From contig NZ_BBQM01000012.1 in NCBI RefSeq assembly GCF_000876015.1, positions 620,001 through 684,000 on the forward strand: a stretch of 64,000 bases of DNA, in the 5' to 3' direction. Source of the stretch: Cupriavidus basilensis (GTDB lineage Bacteria > Pseudomonadota > Gammaproteobacteria > Burkholderiales > Burkholderiaceae). Below, one piece after another: positions 7,944-16,850 of the stretch (positions are counted from its first letter, which is position 1; the number at the start of each line of letters is the position of its first letter). The notes under the pieces were generated by a model, which was not told the DNA's origin, did not search any database, and saw only the letters and a list, made by a program, of their open reading frames with translations. The position numbers were made by a program, and so were the translations under genes.

Positions 7944-9374
7944 TCAGGCGGTCTTGCGCTGCGCCGCCAGGTGCCGCCCCGCGTCCGGCGCCATGCGGAC
8001 GTAGCCGATCAGCGAGACCAGCGTCAGCACCCCGGCGAACAGGAAGGCCCAGCGGAAATCGCCCAGCGTGAAATGCGGCAGTCCGCCCGGCTGGGCCGAC
8101 TCGCCGCGCAGCGCCGCGGCCACGCGCAGCGACAGCGAGCCGAACGCGATGCCCAGGCCGATGGTCATCTGCTGGGCGGCGTTCCACAGCGTGTTGGCGC
8201 CGCTCATCTGCGCCGGCGGAATGTCGGCATAGGCCAGCGAGGCGAGCGTGGAGAACTGCATCGAGCGCGTCACGCCGTACACGAACACCACGAACAGCAC
8301 CAGCGCCAGCGGCATGTCCGAGGTGAGCAGCCCGCAGGCCACGATGAACACGCCGGCGAGCGCGGTGTTGACGATCGCCGTGGAGCGGAAGCCGTAGCGG
8401 TGCAGCACGGGCGTGGTGAGCGCCTTCATGCCGAGGTTGCCGACCGCGCTGGCCAGCAGCAGCAGCCCCGCGCGGAACGCGGACAGGCCGAAGCCGACCT
8501 GGAACAGCAGCGGCATCAGGTACGGCACCGCGCCGATGCCCACGCGCGTGAACGACCCGGTAATGACCGTGACGGAGAAGGTCGGCACGCGCAGCGTGGT
8601 GAAGTCGAGCAGCGGATGCGGGTGGCCCGCCGCGTGGCGCACGGTCAGCACGCCGGACAGCAGCCCCGCCGCCACGCAGCCGCCCGCCAGCGCCAGGCTG
8701 GCGCCGTCCTGGCTGGCCAGCTCGGTGCCGTACAGCACCAGCGTCAGGGTGGCGCCGCCGAGCAGGAAGCCGATCACGTCGAGCGGCTTGCGCTCGGCCG
8801 CGCGCGCGTTGCGGATCATCATGAAGGTGGCCACCAGCGCGGCGATGCCGAACGGCACGTTGAGCAGGAAGATCCAGCGCCAGGACGCATAGGTGGTGAT
8901 GAAGCCGCCGATCGGCGGCCCCACCACGGGCGCGGCGATGGCCGGCCAGGTGATGGTGGAGATGGCCTTGATGAGGTCGCGCTTGTCGGTGTTGCGCACC
9001 ACGATCAGGCGCCCCACCGGCACCATCATCGCCCCGCCGATGCCTTGCAGCACGCGCGCCGCGGTGAACTCCGCCAGCCCGCTGGACGCGCCGCACAGCA
9101 CCGAGGCCACCGTGAACACCACGATGGCGCCGCCGAACACGGTGCGCGAGCCGTAGCGGTCCGCGATCCAGCCGCTGATCGGGATGAACACCGCCAGCGC
9201 CAGCATGTAGGCGGTCATGCCCAGGCTGAGGTCGTTCGGCCCGACCCCGAACGACTGCGCCATCTGCGGCAGCGCCGTGGCGATCACGGTGGTGTCGAGG
9301 TACTCCATGAAAAAGGTGGCGGCGACGAGATAGGGCAGGAATCTCATCGAAGACTGGCTTTGCATGGTTGTCAT
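7944..9374 (-). CDS. MFS drug-efflux transporter, DHA2 (14-helix) type
   Basis: 476-residue proton-driven exporter of the DHA2 family. It opens with the family pattern LPYLVAATFFMEYLDTTVIATALP (split here by the first helix) and carries the motif A-like loop GWIADRYGSRTVF. The motif C region is VLQGIGGAMMVPVGR, followed by APVVGPPIGGFI. About 14 hydrophobic helices are visible. Several in-frame ATGs lie at the start (9374, 9365, 9347); the first is used. It follows the CDF gene by 136 bases on the same strand and could be co-transcribed with it. Substrate unknown. Confidence 0.92.
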   Translation of the reverse strand: MTTMQSQSSMRFLPYLVAATFFMEYLDTTVIATALPQMAQSFGVGPNDLSLGMTAYMLALAVFIPISGWIADRYGSRTVFGGAIVVFTVASVLCGASSGLAEFTAARVLQGIGGAMMVPVGRLIVVRNTDKRDLIKAISTITWPAIAAPVVGPPIGGFITTYASWRWIFLLNVPFGIAALVATFMMIRNARAAERKPLDVIGFLLGGATLTLVLYGTELASQDGASLALAGGCVAAGLLSGVLTVRHAAGHPHPLLDFTTLRVPTFSVTVITGSFTRVGIGAVPYLMPLLFQVGFGLSAFRAGLLLLASAVGNLGMKALTTPVLHRYGFRSTAIVNTALAGVFIVACGLLTSDMPLALVLFVVFVYGVTRSMQFSTLASLAYADIPPAQMSGANTLWNAAQQMTIGLGIAFGSLSLRVAAALRGESAQPGGLPHFTLGDFRWAFLFAGVLTLVSLIGYVRMAPDAGRHLAAQRKTA

Positions 9375-9510
9375 GGACTGGCGCGCACGGACTGGCGGGA
9401 TGCCGTCCGGCGTCGGGGAGGGTTGATCTTGGCGGCGGCCCGGGCTGGCGCCGGGGCGAAAGCGCCATGATACCGGGCATCGGCGCCGGCCGTTGCCCGC
9501 CCCGGGCGGC

Positions 9511-10461
9511 TCAGCGCGGCAGGTGCACCGGGTCCATGTGCGTCATCACGTCGAGCACGTCGGTCACTTCCATCGCGCGCCGGCGCGCCTCGAGGGCGAT
9601 GTGGTGGCCGGCCTCCACCGTGAGCGCGCCGTCGATCTCCAGGTGCACGTCGGCCAGGACGAAGTCGCCCATCTTGCGCGTGCGCAGCCCGTGCAGGCCG
9701 TGCACGCCGGGCGTGCCGAGCATGGCCTCGCGGATCGCCGCCACGGTCTGCGCGTCCACGGCGCCGTCCATCAGGTCGTGCATGGCCTCCCACGAGAACT
9801 TCCAGCCCATGCGGCTGACCATCAGGCCGACCACCAGCGCCGCGATCGGGTCGAGCATGTGCACGCCCAGCATGTTGCCGCCGATGCCGAGCGCCACCAC
9901 CAGCGAGGACGCCGCGTCCGAGCGCGCATGCCAGGCATTGGCCGCCAGCATGGCGGAGCGCACGCGCTGGGCCACCGCCAGCATGTAGCGGAACAGCAGT
10001 TCCTTGGCCGCCAGCGCGCCCAGCGCCACCCACAGCGCGATCTCCTTGACCGGCTGGATCAGCTCGGGATGCTCCAGCTTGCTCACCGCCGTCCACAGCA
10101 TGCCCACGCCGACCGCCAGCAGCAGGATGCCGATGCCCAGCGAGGCGGCGGTCTCGAAGCGCTGGTGGCCGTACTGGTGGTCGGCGTCGGCGCCCTTGCG
10201 GCTGTGGTGGCTGGCGAACAGCACCACGAAATCGGAGATCAGGTCGGACAGCGAGTGCACGGCGTCGGCGATCAGCGCCTGCGAGCCGGCGAACAGCCCG
10301 GCCGCCATCTGCATGCCGGTCAGCAGCAGATTGACGCCGACGCTCACCAGCGTGCTGCGGCGCGCCTCCTCGGTCCTGGTCGGCGCGCCGGCGCCGTCGT
10401 GCTCGCCGGCCATGCGCGCCTCGGCCCTCGCGCGGCCCTCGCCGGGCCCCACGGCGCTCAT
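9511..10461 (-). CDS. Cation diffusion facilitator (divalent metal efflux)
   Basis: 316-residue inner-membrane exporter of divalent metal ions driven by proton antiport. Helix 2 carries ADAVHSLSDLISD and helix 5 carries HARSDAASS, giving a His/Asp plus His/Asp transport site typical of zinc-type CDFs. YGHQRFE follows helix 2, and the C-terminal cytosolic domain (about residues 220-310) contains further His residues (HGLHGLRTRKMGD, DVHLE). Its ATG overlaps the stop of the preceding YeeE gene (ATGA), so translation is coupled. Metal specificity is inferred only from the site residues. Confidence 0.93.
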   Translation of the reverse strand: MSAVGPGEGRARAEARMAGEHDGAGAPTRTEEARRSTLVSVGVNLLLTGMQMAAGLFAGSQALIADAVHSLSDLISDFVVLFASHHSRKGADADHQYGHQRFETAASLGIGILLLAVGVGMLWTAVSKLEHPELIQPVKEIALWVALGALAAKELLFRYMLAVAQRVRSAMLAANAWHARSDAASSLVVALGIGGNMLGVHMLDPIAALVVGLMVSRMGWKFSWEAMHDLMDGAVDAQTVAAIREAMLGTPGVHGLHGLRTRKMGDFVLADVHLEIDGALTVEAGHHIALEARRRAMEVTDVLDVMTHMDPVHLPR

Positions 10462-10961
10462 CGCGCCGGCGCGGCGCTAGTCCGCCCGCGCCGCTCCAGC
10501 CATTCGAACAGCATCATGCCCGCCAGCATGGCCAGCACGAACACCGCGCCCTGCCACGCGCCGGCGCCGAGCAGCACCAGCGCCGGGCCCGGGCAGATGC
10601 CGGCCAGGCCCCAGCCCGCGCCGAACAGCAGGCTGCCGCCGACGAGGCGCGCATCGATGCCGCGCGCGCCTGGCAATCGCATCGGCAGCCCTAGCAGCGA
10701 CACGCGGCGGCGCCGCGCCAGCGCGAACGCCACCAGGCCGAGCGCGATGGCGCCGCCCATCACCAGCGCCAGGGATGGGTCCCAGGCGCCGGCGAGGTCG
10801 AGAAAGCCCAGCACCTTGGCGGGATTGGCCATGCCGGCCAGGATCAGCCCGAGGCCGAACACCAGCCCGGCCAGCAGCGCCGACAACAGGGAGGACAGCG
10901 GGGAAGCCACGCGCGCGGCGCCGTGGGACGCGGTATCGGGAGTCGTCATGGGCGTGGCCAT
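10458..10961 (-). CDS. YeeE/YedE-family sulfur transport protein, second half
   Basis: 167-residue membrane protein of the YeeE/YedE (DUF395) family, which imports thiosulfate or other small sulfur species. It has about four helices. The conserved Cys123 lies in GLAGICPGPAL, the family's sulfur-relay site. The ATG at 10961 is one base after the stop of the preceding paralogue, so the two are translationally coupled. Together they form a split version of the single-chain YeeE transporter. The stop overlaps the CDF start. Confidence 0.88.
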   Translation of the reverse strand: MATPMTTPDTASHGAARVASPLSSLLSALLAGLVFGLGLILAGMANPAKVLGFLDLAGAWDPSLALVMGGAIALGLVAFALARRRRVSLLGLPMRLPGARGIDARLVGGSLLFGAGWGLAGICPGPALVLLGAGAWQGAVFVLAMLAGMMLFEWLERRGRTSAAPAR

Positions 10962-10962
10962 C

Positions 10963-11397
10963 TCAAGCCCCGACCAGATGGCGGACCACATAGACCGTGG
11001 CAAAGCCGGTGGCCATGAAGGCCAGCGTGGCCACCAGCGAGCGCGGCGACAGCCGCGACAGCCCGCACACGCCATGCCCGCTGGTGCAGCCCGAGCCGTA
11101 GCGCGTGCCCAGCCCGACCAGCAGCCCGGCCACGGCCAGCACGCCGGTGCCGGCCTCGATGCGGATCTCCGGCAGCGCCGCGAACAGGCGCCAGCACAAC
11201 GGCGCCGCCACCAGCCCGGCCACGAAGGCGAGCCGCCAGGCCACGTCCCCGCGCGCCGGGCGCAACAGGCCGCCGACGATGCCGCTGATGCCGGCGATGC
11301 GCCCGTTGAGGAGGATGAACAGCGCCGCGGCCAGCCCGATCAGCAGGCCGCCGGCCAGTGCCGGCAGCGGCGTGAAATGCGTCCAGTCGATTGTCAT
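10963..11397 (-). CDS. YeeE/YedE-family sulfur transport protein, first half
   Basis: 144-residue paralogue and partner of the following gene. Four hydrophobic helices; the signature [12 protein letters not shown] contains Cys104 and Cys111, the residues that pass thiosulfate sulfur in characterised YeeE proteins. It opens the coupled set YeeE-YeeE-CDF. Similar pairs are usually found beside sulfide- or persulfide-handling enzymes; here the neighbour is instead a metal exporter. Confidence 0.9.
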   Translation of the reverse strand: MTIDWTHFTPLPALAGGLLIGLAAALFILLNGRIAGISGIVGGLLRPARGDVAWRLAFVAGLVAAPLCWRLFAALPEIRIEAGTGVLAVAGLLVGLGTRYGSGCTSGHGVCGLSRLSPRSLVATLAFMATGFATVYVVRHLVGA

Positions 11398-11481
11398 GAT
11401 GGTCTTGTGGGGTTCCCGGCCCGCCGTGCCGCGGATGGTGCCGGTGCCGCCGGCCGCGCGCCGCCCGGCGCCGATGCGACG

Positions 11482-11577
11482 GTCGATGCCGCGGTCGACG
11501 GGATAGTCGATGCGGTAGTCAATGCGGTAGTCGATGGGATAGTCGATGGGATAGTCGATGGGATAGTCAATGCGACA
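11482..11577. repeat. 12-bp tandem repeat, eight units
   Basis: Eight head-to-tail units of GTC(G/A)A(T/C)G(N)3TA-like sequence. Units 5, 6 and 7 (11530-11565) are identical (GTCGATGGGATA); the others differ at one to four bases. It lies between the first YeeE gene and the stress-protein gene, and the last unit runs over the latter's stop codon. A multiple of three, it could add four residues per copy if translated, but no gene uses it now. Identical central units suggest recent copy-number change. Confidence 0.92.
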
Positions 11578-12403
11578 TCAGCACAGGAATCTCTGCTTGC
11601 CGCATCAGCGTGCGCGTGGTGCCGCCCGTGACCAGCTCGCGCAGGCGCGCGTGTCCGTAGCCGCCCGCGACCAGCAGGTCGGCCCGCAGCTCGCGCACCG
11701 CGCCCAGCAGCAGCGGCCCGGGCCGCTGGCCGCCCGGCGCGGCATGGATGGCGGCCACGATGCCGTGGCGCGCGAGGTGCTCGCACAGCGCGGCCGGCGC
11801 GGCATGCGGCTCGGGCGCGCCGCTGTCGGCGCCCGGCGCGCTGATCACGCTCACGCGCGCGGCCCGGCGCAGCAGCGGCATGGCGTCGGCCACCGCGCGG
11901 GCGGCCTCGCGGCCGCCGTCCCAGGCGATGGCGACGTGCCCGCAGTCCAGCCGGCGCACGCCCGGCGGCACCAGCAGCACCGGCCGGCCCGCCTCCAGCA
12001 TCACGTATTCGGGAGTCTGCGCCACCAGCACCGGCAGCGACTCCAGCCCCGGCAGCCGGGCCAGCACGATCAGGTCTGCCAGCCGCCCTTCCCGGGCCAG
12101 CGCCCAGCCCGGCTCTTCCTCGATCAGGCGATGGTTGCAGCCCAGCTCCGGCGCGGTTTCCTGCATGACGCGGTGGAAATCGGCGCTGGCCGCCGCGGCC
12201 TGGGCCAGCAACTGGCGCCGGGCCAGCTCGGCGTAGCGGCCGGCGTCGTCGCCGGCACCGCGGAACGGCTCCAGGCGCGTGCCGGTCGCGGTCACGCCGG
12301 TGACGTGGGCGGCACTGTGCCGCGCCAGCTCCGCCGCCAGGCGGACCCGGTCGGCGCAGCCCGGGTCCGGGCCAAGTTCGACCAGCAGGGTCTTGAATTC
12401 CAT
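11567..12403 (-). CDS. Universal stress protein, tandem UspA domains
   Basis: 278-residue cytosolic protein with two Usp folds. The start at 12403 ([13 protein letters not shown]) is the natural beginning of the first Usp strand; the longer frame upstream is not protein-like. The first domain (1-150) lacks a clear nucleotide-binding loop. The second (about 155-278) ends in the Usp pattern [36 protein letters not shown], that is G-x2-G-x9-GT, consistent with ATP binding. No partner gene is evident. Divergent from the GGDEF-EAL gene. Confidence 0.88.
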   Translation of the reverse strand: MEFKTLLVELGPDPGCADRVRLAAELARHSAAHVTGVTATGTRLEPFRGAGDDAGRYAELARRQLLAQAAAASADFHRVMQETAPELGCNHRLIEEEPGWALAREGRLADLIVLARLPGLESLPVLVAQTPEYVMLEAGRPVLLVPPGVRRLDCGHVAIAWDGGREAARAVADAMPLLRRAARVSVISAPGADSGAPEPHAAPAALCEHLARHGIVAAIHAAPGGQRPGPLLLGAVRELRADLLVAGGYGHARLRELVTGGTTRTLMRQAEIPVLMSH

Positions 12404-12664
12404 GATGTCTCGGGCTCCGGGCAGAGGACGGTGGAAAAACGGTGGAAGAACAGTCAGCAAAGGCGGCGAATGGCCGCGCCGCAATTATGCCAAGCCCGGG
12501 CGTGCCTTGGCAGCCCCGCCGGCGCGCGCCCGGTGAGCGCCGAAAAAATAACTTCAGGATCGGGGCCGCCATGCCGATAGCAATGCCAGAGCCGAGTCAT
12601 TGTCACGCAGGGCCCCGTCGGGGCGGGCAGGCATTATCGGTCGTTAGCGACGTTTACCTCACCC

Positions 12665-15238
12665 ATGCCAGACAGAGACAAAGCGCTCGGCATAGCCGAC
12701 CCCCATCTGCTATTCCGCAATTCGCTCGAACAGGCCACCGATGCCGTCTTCGTGGTGGACGCGGATGGCCAGGTGATCTTCCTGAACGCGGCGGCCGAGA
12801 CGCTCTGCGGCGCCTGCCGCACGCAGGTGCTCGGCCGGCACGTCGACACGCTGGTGCAGCCGCTGCCCGGCGCCGGCCCGCAGCCCGCCGGCGAGCATGG
12901 CGAGCTGCTGCCGGCGGTGCAGGTGCTGCGCCCGGACGGCGGACGGCGCTTCGGCTTCCTGGCCGAAGCCGTCGCCACGCCGGGCGGCGCCGCGCTGCGC
13001 ACCCTGCTGGTCAAGGTGCCGGACGGCGCCGGCGTCGGCCGCGACGACCATCCGCTGCTGTCGGTGATCGCCGACGAGATCGACAGCGCGGTGCTGGTGG
13101 TGGATACCGACTGGCGCATCGTCTATGTCAACGCCGGCCTGACGCGCCTGCTCGGCTACGCGCCGAGCGACATGTTCGGCCGCACGCCCGCCGACGTGCT
13201 GGCCGGCGAGTTCACCGACCCCGCCGCCATGCGGCGCCCGCAGGCACAGCGCGCCGCGCCCGCGGTGGAGCGCCACGAGGCGCTGATCTACGCGCGCGGC
13301 AACAGCCCGCTGTGGGTGTCGGTCACGGTGCGCCACCTGGTCAGCACGGTGGGTGGGCACCACCACGGCATCGTCATCCTGTCCGACATCACGCAGAAGA
13401 AAACCTACGAGCTGCTCCAGCGCAAGGTGCTGCACGCGATGGTGATGGATCAGCCGCTGCCGGCGGTGATGGAGCTGATCTGCCAGGAAGTGCAGCGCGT
13501 GGCGCCCTCGGTGGTCGCCTCCGTGCTGCGCGTGGACAGCGAGCGGCGCTTGCGCCCGCTGGCCGCGCCGGCGCTGCCGCCCGAGTACTCGGCGGCGCTC
13601 GACGGCGTGCCGGTCGGGGCCGCGGTGGGCTCCTGCGGCACCGCCGCCTGGCTGGGCGAGCCGGTGGTGGTCAGCGACATCGCCACCGACCCGCGCTGGG
13701 CGGACTTCCGCCACCTGGCCCTGCCGCTGGGCCTGGCGGCCTGCTGGTCGTACCCGATCAAGGCCGGCGACGGCCGCGTGCTGGCCACGCTGGCCTTCTA
13801 TTTCCGCAGCGTGCGCGAGCCCGACGCCTTCCACCAGCAGGTGGTGGAAGTCTGCGCCTGGCTGTGCAAGCTGGCCTTCGAACGCGACGACGCCGCCGAG
13901 CGCATCCAGCAGCTCGACCACTACGACTCCCTCACCGGCCTGCCCAACCGCAGCCAGCTGCAGCGCCAGGCCGGCAAGCTGCTGCTGGCGGCGCGCCAGG
14001 CCGGCGCCGCGCTGAGCGTGCTGTTCGTCGACCTGGACCGCTTCAAGTACATCAACGACTCGCTCGGCCACAGCGGCGGCGACAAGATGCTGCGCGAGGT
14101 GGCCAAGCGCCTGGTCGCCCACGCCGGCGAGAGCGCGCTGGTGGCACGCCTGTCGGGCGACGAGTTCGCGCTGGTGCTGCCCGGCGCCGACCGCACCCGC
14201 ACCATCGCCACCGGCCAGCGCCTGCTGGTGGCGATGCGCCAGCCGCTGCGCATCGACCACGCCAGCATCGCGCCCTCGGCCAGCATCGGCATCAGCCTGT
14301 TCCCGTCGGACGGCGACACGCTGGACTACCTGCTGCACTGCGCCGAGATGGCCATGTACGACGCCAAGGCGGCCGGGCGCAACCTGTTCCGCCTCTTCAG
14401 CATCGAGATGAACTGGGCCGCGCAGGAGCGCCTGGCGCTGGAGTCGGCGCTGCGCGACGCGCTGCTCAACGAGGAACTCCACCTCAACTTCCAGCCGCAG
14501 GTGTTCCTGCGCGACGGGCGCCTGTACGGGCTGGAAGTGCTGGTGCGCTGGCACCACCCGCATTTCGGCAAGGTGCCGCCCGACCGCTTCGTGCCGCTGG
14601 CCGAGGACGCCGGCCTGATCGGCACGCTGGACCGCTGGGTGCTCGAGCGCGCGTGCGCGCAGCTGGCCGCCTGGCGCCACGAGGGCATCCCGGTGCCGAC
14701 CATCTCCGTCAACATCTCGCCGGGCAGCTTCCGCGACCCGGCGCTGGCCACCGACGTGGCCGAGACGCTCTCGCGCCACGGCCTGCCCGCCCACGCGCTG
14801 GTGCTGGAGATGACCGAAGGCCTGCTGATGGAGGACGATGCCGGCATCGCCGCCACCGTCGCCGCGATCCACGCGCAGGGCGTGCGCCTGTCGATGGACG
14901 ATTTCGGCACCGGCTATTCGAGCCTGGGCTACCTGCGCCAGTTGCCGGTGCACCAGCTCAAGCTCGACAAGAGTTTCGTGATCGACCTGGAGAGCGACGC
15001 CGCCGCGCGCGAACTGGCCAGCGCCGTGATCCGCATCGGCGACAGCCTGAAGCTCGCGGTGGTGGCCGAAGGCGTGGAAAACGACGCCCAGCGCCAGTTC
15101 CTGCTCTCGCAGGGCTGCCACATGGGCCAGGGCTACCTGTTCTCGCGCCCGCTCGATGCCGACGCCGCGGCGCAGTGGATGAAGTCGCAGCACCCGGCCG
15201 AGCGCGCGGCCCCGCAGCCCAACCACTCGCTGCGCTAG
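12665..15238 (+). CDS. PAS-PAS-GAF-GGDEF-EAL cyclic-di-GMP enzyme
   Basis: 857-residue cytosolic signalling protein without membrane helices. Domain order: PAS (about 15-125), PAS (130-245), GAF (255-410), GGDEF (415-580), EAL (590-845), the layout of E. coli DosP. The GGDEF signature is SGDEF (Ser497), with no RxxD inhibitory site ahead of it. The EAL signature is EVLVRW (Glu624). The other EAL catalytic residues are present: NIS, EMTEG, DDFGTGYSS, KLDKSFV, AEGVE and GQGYLF. It therefore probably degrades c-di-GMP; cyclase activity is less certain. The ligands of the PAS and GAF domains are not readable here. Confidence 0.93.
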   Translation: MPDRDKALGIADPHLLFRNSLEQATDAVFVVDADGQVIFLNAAAETLCGACRTQVLGRHVDTLVQPLPGAGPQPAGEHGELLPAVQVLRPDGGRRFGFLAEAVATPGGAALRTLLVKVPDGAGVGRDDHPLLSVIADEIDSAVLVVDTDWRIVYVNAGLTRLLGYAPSDMFGRTPADVLAGEFTDPAAMRRPQAQRAAPAVERHEALIYARGNSPLWVSVTVRHLVSTVGGHHHGIVILSDITQKKTYELLQRKVLHAMVMDQPLPAVMELICQEVQRVAPSVVASVLRVDSERRLRPLAAPALPPEYSAALDGVPVGAAVGSCGTAAWLGEPVVVSDIATDPRWADFRHLALPLGLAACWSYPIKAGDGRVLATLAFYFRSVREPDAFHQQVVEVCAWLCKLAFERDDAAERIQQLDHYDSLTGLPNRSQLQRQAGKLLLAARQAGAALSVLFVDLDRFKYINDSLGHSGGDKMLREVAKRLVAHAGESALVARLSGDEFALVLPGADRTRTIATGQRLLVAMRQPLRIDHASIAPSASIGISLFPSDGDTLDYLLHCAEMAMYDAKAAGRNLFRLFSIEMNWAAQERLALESALRDALLNEELHLNFQPQVFLRDGRLYGLEVLVRWHHPHFGKVPPDRFVPLAEDAGLIGTLDRWVLERACAQLAAWRHEGIPVPTISVNISPGSFRDPALATDVAETLSRHGLPAHALVLEMTEGLLMEDDAGIAATVAAIHAQGVRLSMDDFGTGYSSLGYLRQLPVHQLKLDKSFVIDLESDAAARELASAVIRIGDSLKLAVVAEGVENDAQRQFLLSQGCHMGQGYLFSRPLDADAAAQWMKSQHPAERAAPQPNHSLR

Positions 15239-15257
15239 GCCGGCGCGGCGGCCCGCG

Positions 15258-16637
15258 TCACGATGCGCGCAACACCTCCGCCAGCGTGCCGAACAGCGTG
15301 TCGATCTGCGCCGGCGCGATGACCAGCGGCGGCGACAGCACCATCGTGTCGCCCGCCGCGCGGATCAGGCAGCCGCGCGCCAGGCAGGCCAGGTGCGCCG
15401 CATGACCGCGCTGGCCGGGCTGGCCCGGCAGCGGCTCCAGCTCGATGGCCGCCAGCAGGCCGATATTGCGCACGTCCGCCACGTGCGGCAGGCCGCGCAG
15501 GCCGTGCGCCGCGTCGGCCCATTGCCGCGCCAGGTCGTTGGCGCGCGTAAACAGCCCCTCGCGGCGGTAGATGTCCAGCGCCGCCAGCCCGGCCGCGCAG
15601 GCCAGCGGATGACCCGAATAGGTGTATCCGTGCGGCAGCTCGATGCTGCCCGGCGCGCCCTGCATGAGGGCCTCGTACACATGGCCGCCCACCAGCGTCG
15701 CGCCCATCGGCACCGCGCCGTTGGTCAGGCCCTTGGCGCTGGTCATCAGGTCCGGCGCCACGCCGAAGGCCTGCGCGGCGAACGGCGCGCCCACGCGGCC
15801 GAAACCGGTGATGACCTCGTCGAAGATCAGCAGGATGCCGTGCCTGTCGCAGATCTCGCGCAGGCGCTGCAGGTAGCCCACGGGCGGCACCAGCACGCCG
15901 GTGGAGCCGGACACCGGCTCGACGATCACGGCGGCGATGGTGGATGCGTCGTGCAGCGCGACCAGGCGCTCCAGCTCGTCCGCGAGGTGCGCGCCCCACG
16001 CCGGCTGCCCGCGCGAGAACGCCATCGCCGCGCGGTCGTAGGTGTGCGGCAGGTGGTCCACCCACGGCAGCAGGTTGCCGAACGGCTTGCGGTGGCCGGC
16101 GATGCCCGACACCGACAGCCCGCCGAAACCCACGCCGTGATAGGCGCGCTCGCGCCCGATCAGGCGCACCCGCTGCGGCTCGCCGCGCGCGCGGTGATAG
16201 GCCAGCGCGATCTTGAGCGCCGAATCCACCGCCTCCGACCCGGAATTGGAAAAGAACACGTTGGACAGGCCGGCCGGCGCCTCGGCCACCAGCGCCTCGG
16301 CGAACGCGAAGGCCAGCGGGTGGCTCATCTGGAACGACGGCGCGTAGTCCAGCTCGTGGGCCGTGCGCGCGATGGCCTCGACGATCTCCGGGCGGCGGTG
16401 CCCGGCGTTGACGCACCACAGCCCGGCCATGCCGTCGAGCACGCGGCTGCCGTCCGGGCGCAGGTAGTACATGCCGTCGGCGCCCGAGAACATCTGCGGT
16501 TGCGGCTGCTGCTTGAAGCGGCGGTTGGACGTGAACGGCATCCAGTACGCGGCCATCGCGGCGGCGGGATCGGCGTCGGAGACAGAAATGGAAGCGGAAG
16601 CGGAGTCAGAAGCGGGCAATACGCTGTGGGCGGTCAT
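15258..16637 (-). CDS. Class III aminotransferase, omega-amino acid:pyruvate type
   Basis: 459-residue PLP enzyme that moves the amino group of beta-alanine or other omega-amino acids to pyruvate. It closely follows the Pseudomonas omega-APT pattern: AYWMPFTSNRRF near the start, LDYAPSFQMSHPLAF, NSGSEAVDSALK, ERAYHGVGFGG, VEPVSGSTGV, FDEVITGFGR, and the PLP Lys302 in TSAKGLTNG. An upstream in-frame ATG (16685) exists, but it lies two bases from a palindrome that should be operator/promoter, so 16637 is chosen. It converges on the GGDEF-EAL gene with a 19-base gap; the GntR gene upstream probably regulates it. Confidence 0.9.
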   Translation of the reverse strand: MTAHSVLPASDSASASISVSDADPAAAMAAYWMPFTSNRRFKQQPQPQMFSGADGMYYLRPDGSRVLDGMAGLWCVNAGHRRPEIVEAIARTAHELDYAPSFQMSHPLAFAFAEALVAEAPAGLSNVFFSNSGSEAVDSALKIALAYHRARGEPQRVRLIGRERAYHGVGFGGLSVSGIAGHRKPFGNLLPWVDHLPHTYDRAAMAFSRGQPAWGAHLADELERLVALHDASTIAAVIVEPVSGSTGVLVPPVGYLQRLREICDRHGILLIFDEVITGFGRVGAPFAAQAFGVAPDLMTSAKGLTNGAVPMGATLVGGHVYEALMQGAPGSIELPHGYTYSGHPLACAAGLAALDIYRREGLFTRANDLARQWADAAHGLRGLPHVADVRNIGLLAAIELEPLPGQPGQRGHAAHLACLARGCLIRAAGDTMVLSPPLVIAPAQIDTLFGTLAEVLRAS

Positions 16638-16686
16638 GGCGGGGCTCGTCGAAGTGGCGTTGCGGTAAGGCACGGTCCCGGCCATT

Positions 16687-16712
16687 TTGTACTAAATATG
16701 AACAAAGTACAA
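16687..16712. promoter_or_regulatory. Inverted repeat upstream of the aminotransferase, candidate GntR operator
   Basis: TTGTACT and AGTACAA are perfect 7-base arms separated by 12 bases, directly upstream of the aminotransferase gene. A related TTGTA...ACAA element (17858-17873) lies upstream of the GntR gene, consistent with one regulator acting on both; this is inference. Confidence 0.6.
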
Positions 16713-16850
16713 TATTGCGCGAATACGGCCCATGCCCGCGGGACAGGCGCGCGCATAGCCGCACCGCGCCCGGCACGGCCGCGCATTGCGATGCGTTCGG
16801 AGGAAGGGAGGCGGCGTGAAAAGCGGAGTGACAAGCGGCGGCGCGGCCGC

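Noticed and set aside
7718..8071. Plus-strand open frame reading away from the Fur box
   Set aside because: No ribosome site, Arg/Pro-rich shadow composition; the promoter hexamers around the Fur box point the other way.
11482..11577. Short repeats considered as a CRISPR array
   Set aside because: Units are contiguous with no spacers and only 12 bases long.
9493..11631. 712-codon plus-strand open frame, His/Gln/Arg rich
   Set aside because: Antisense to the CDF and YeeE genes, whose conserved motifs are on the minus strand.
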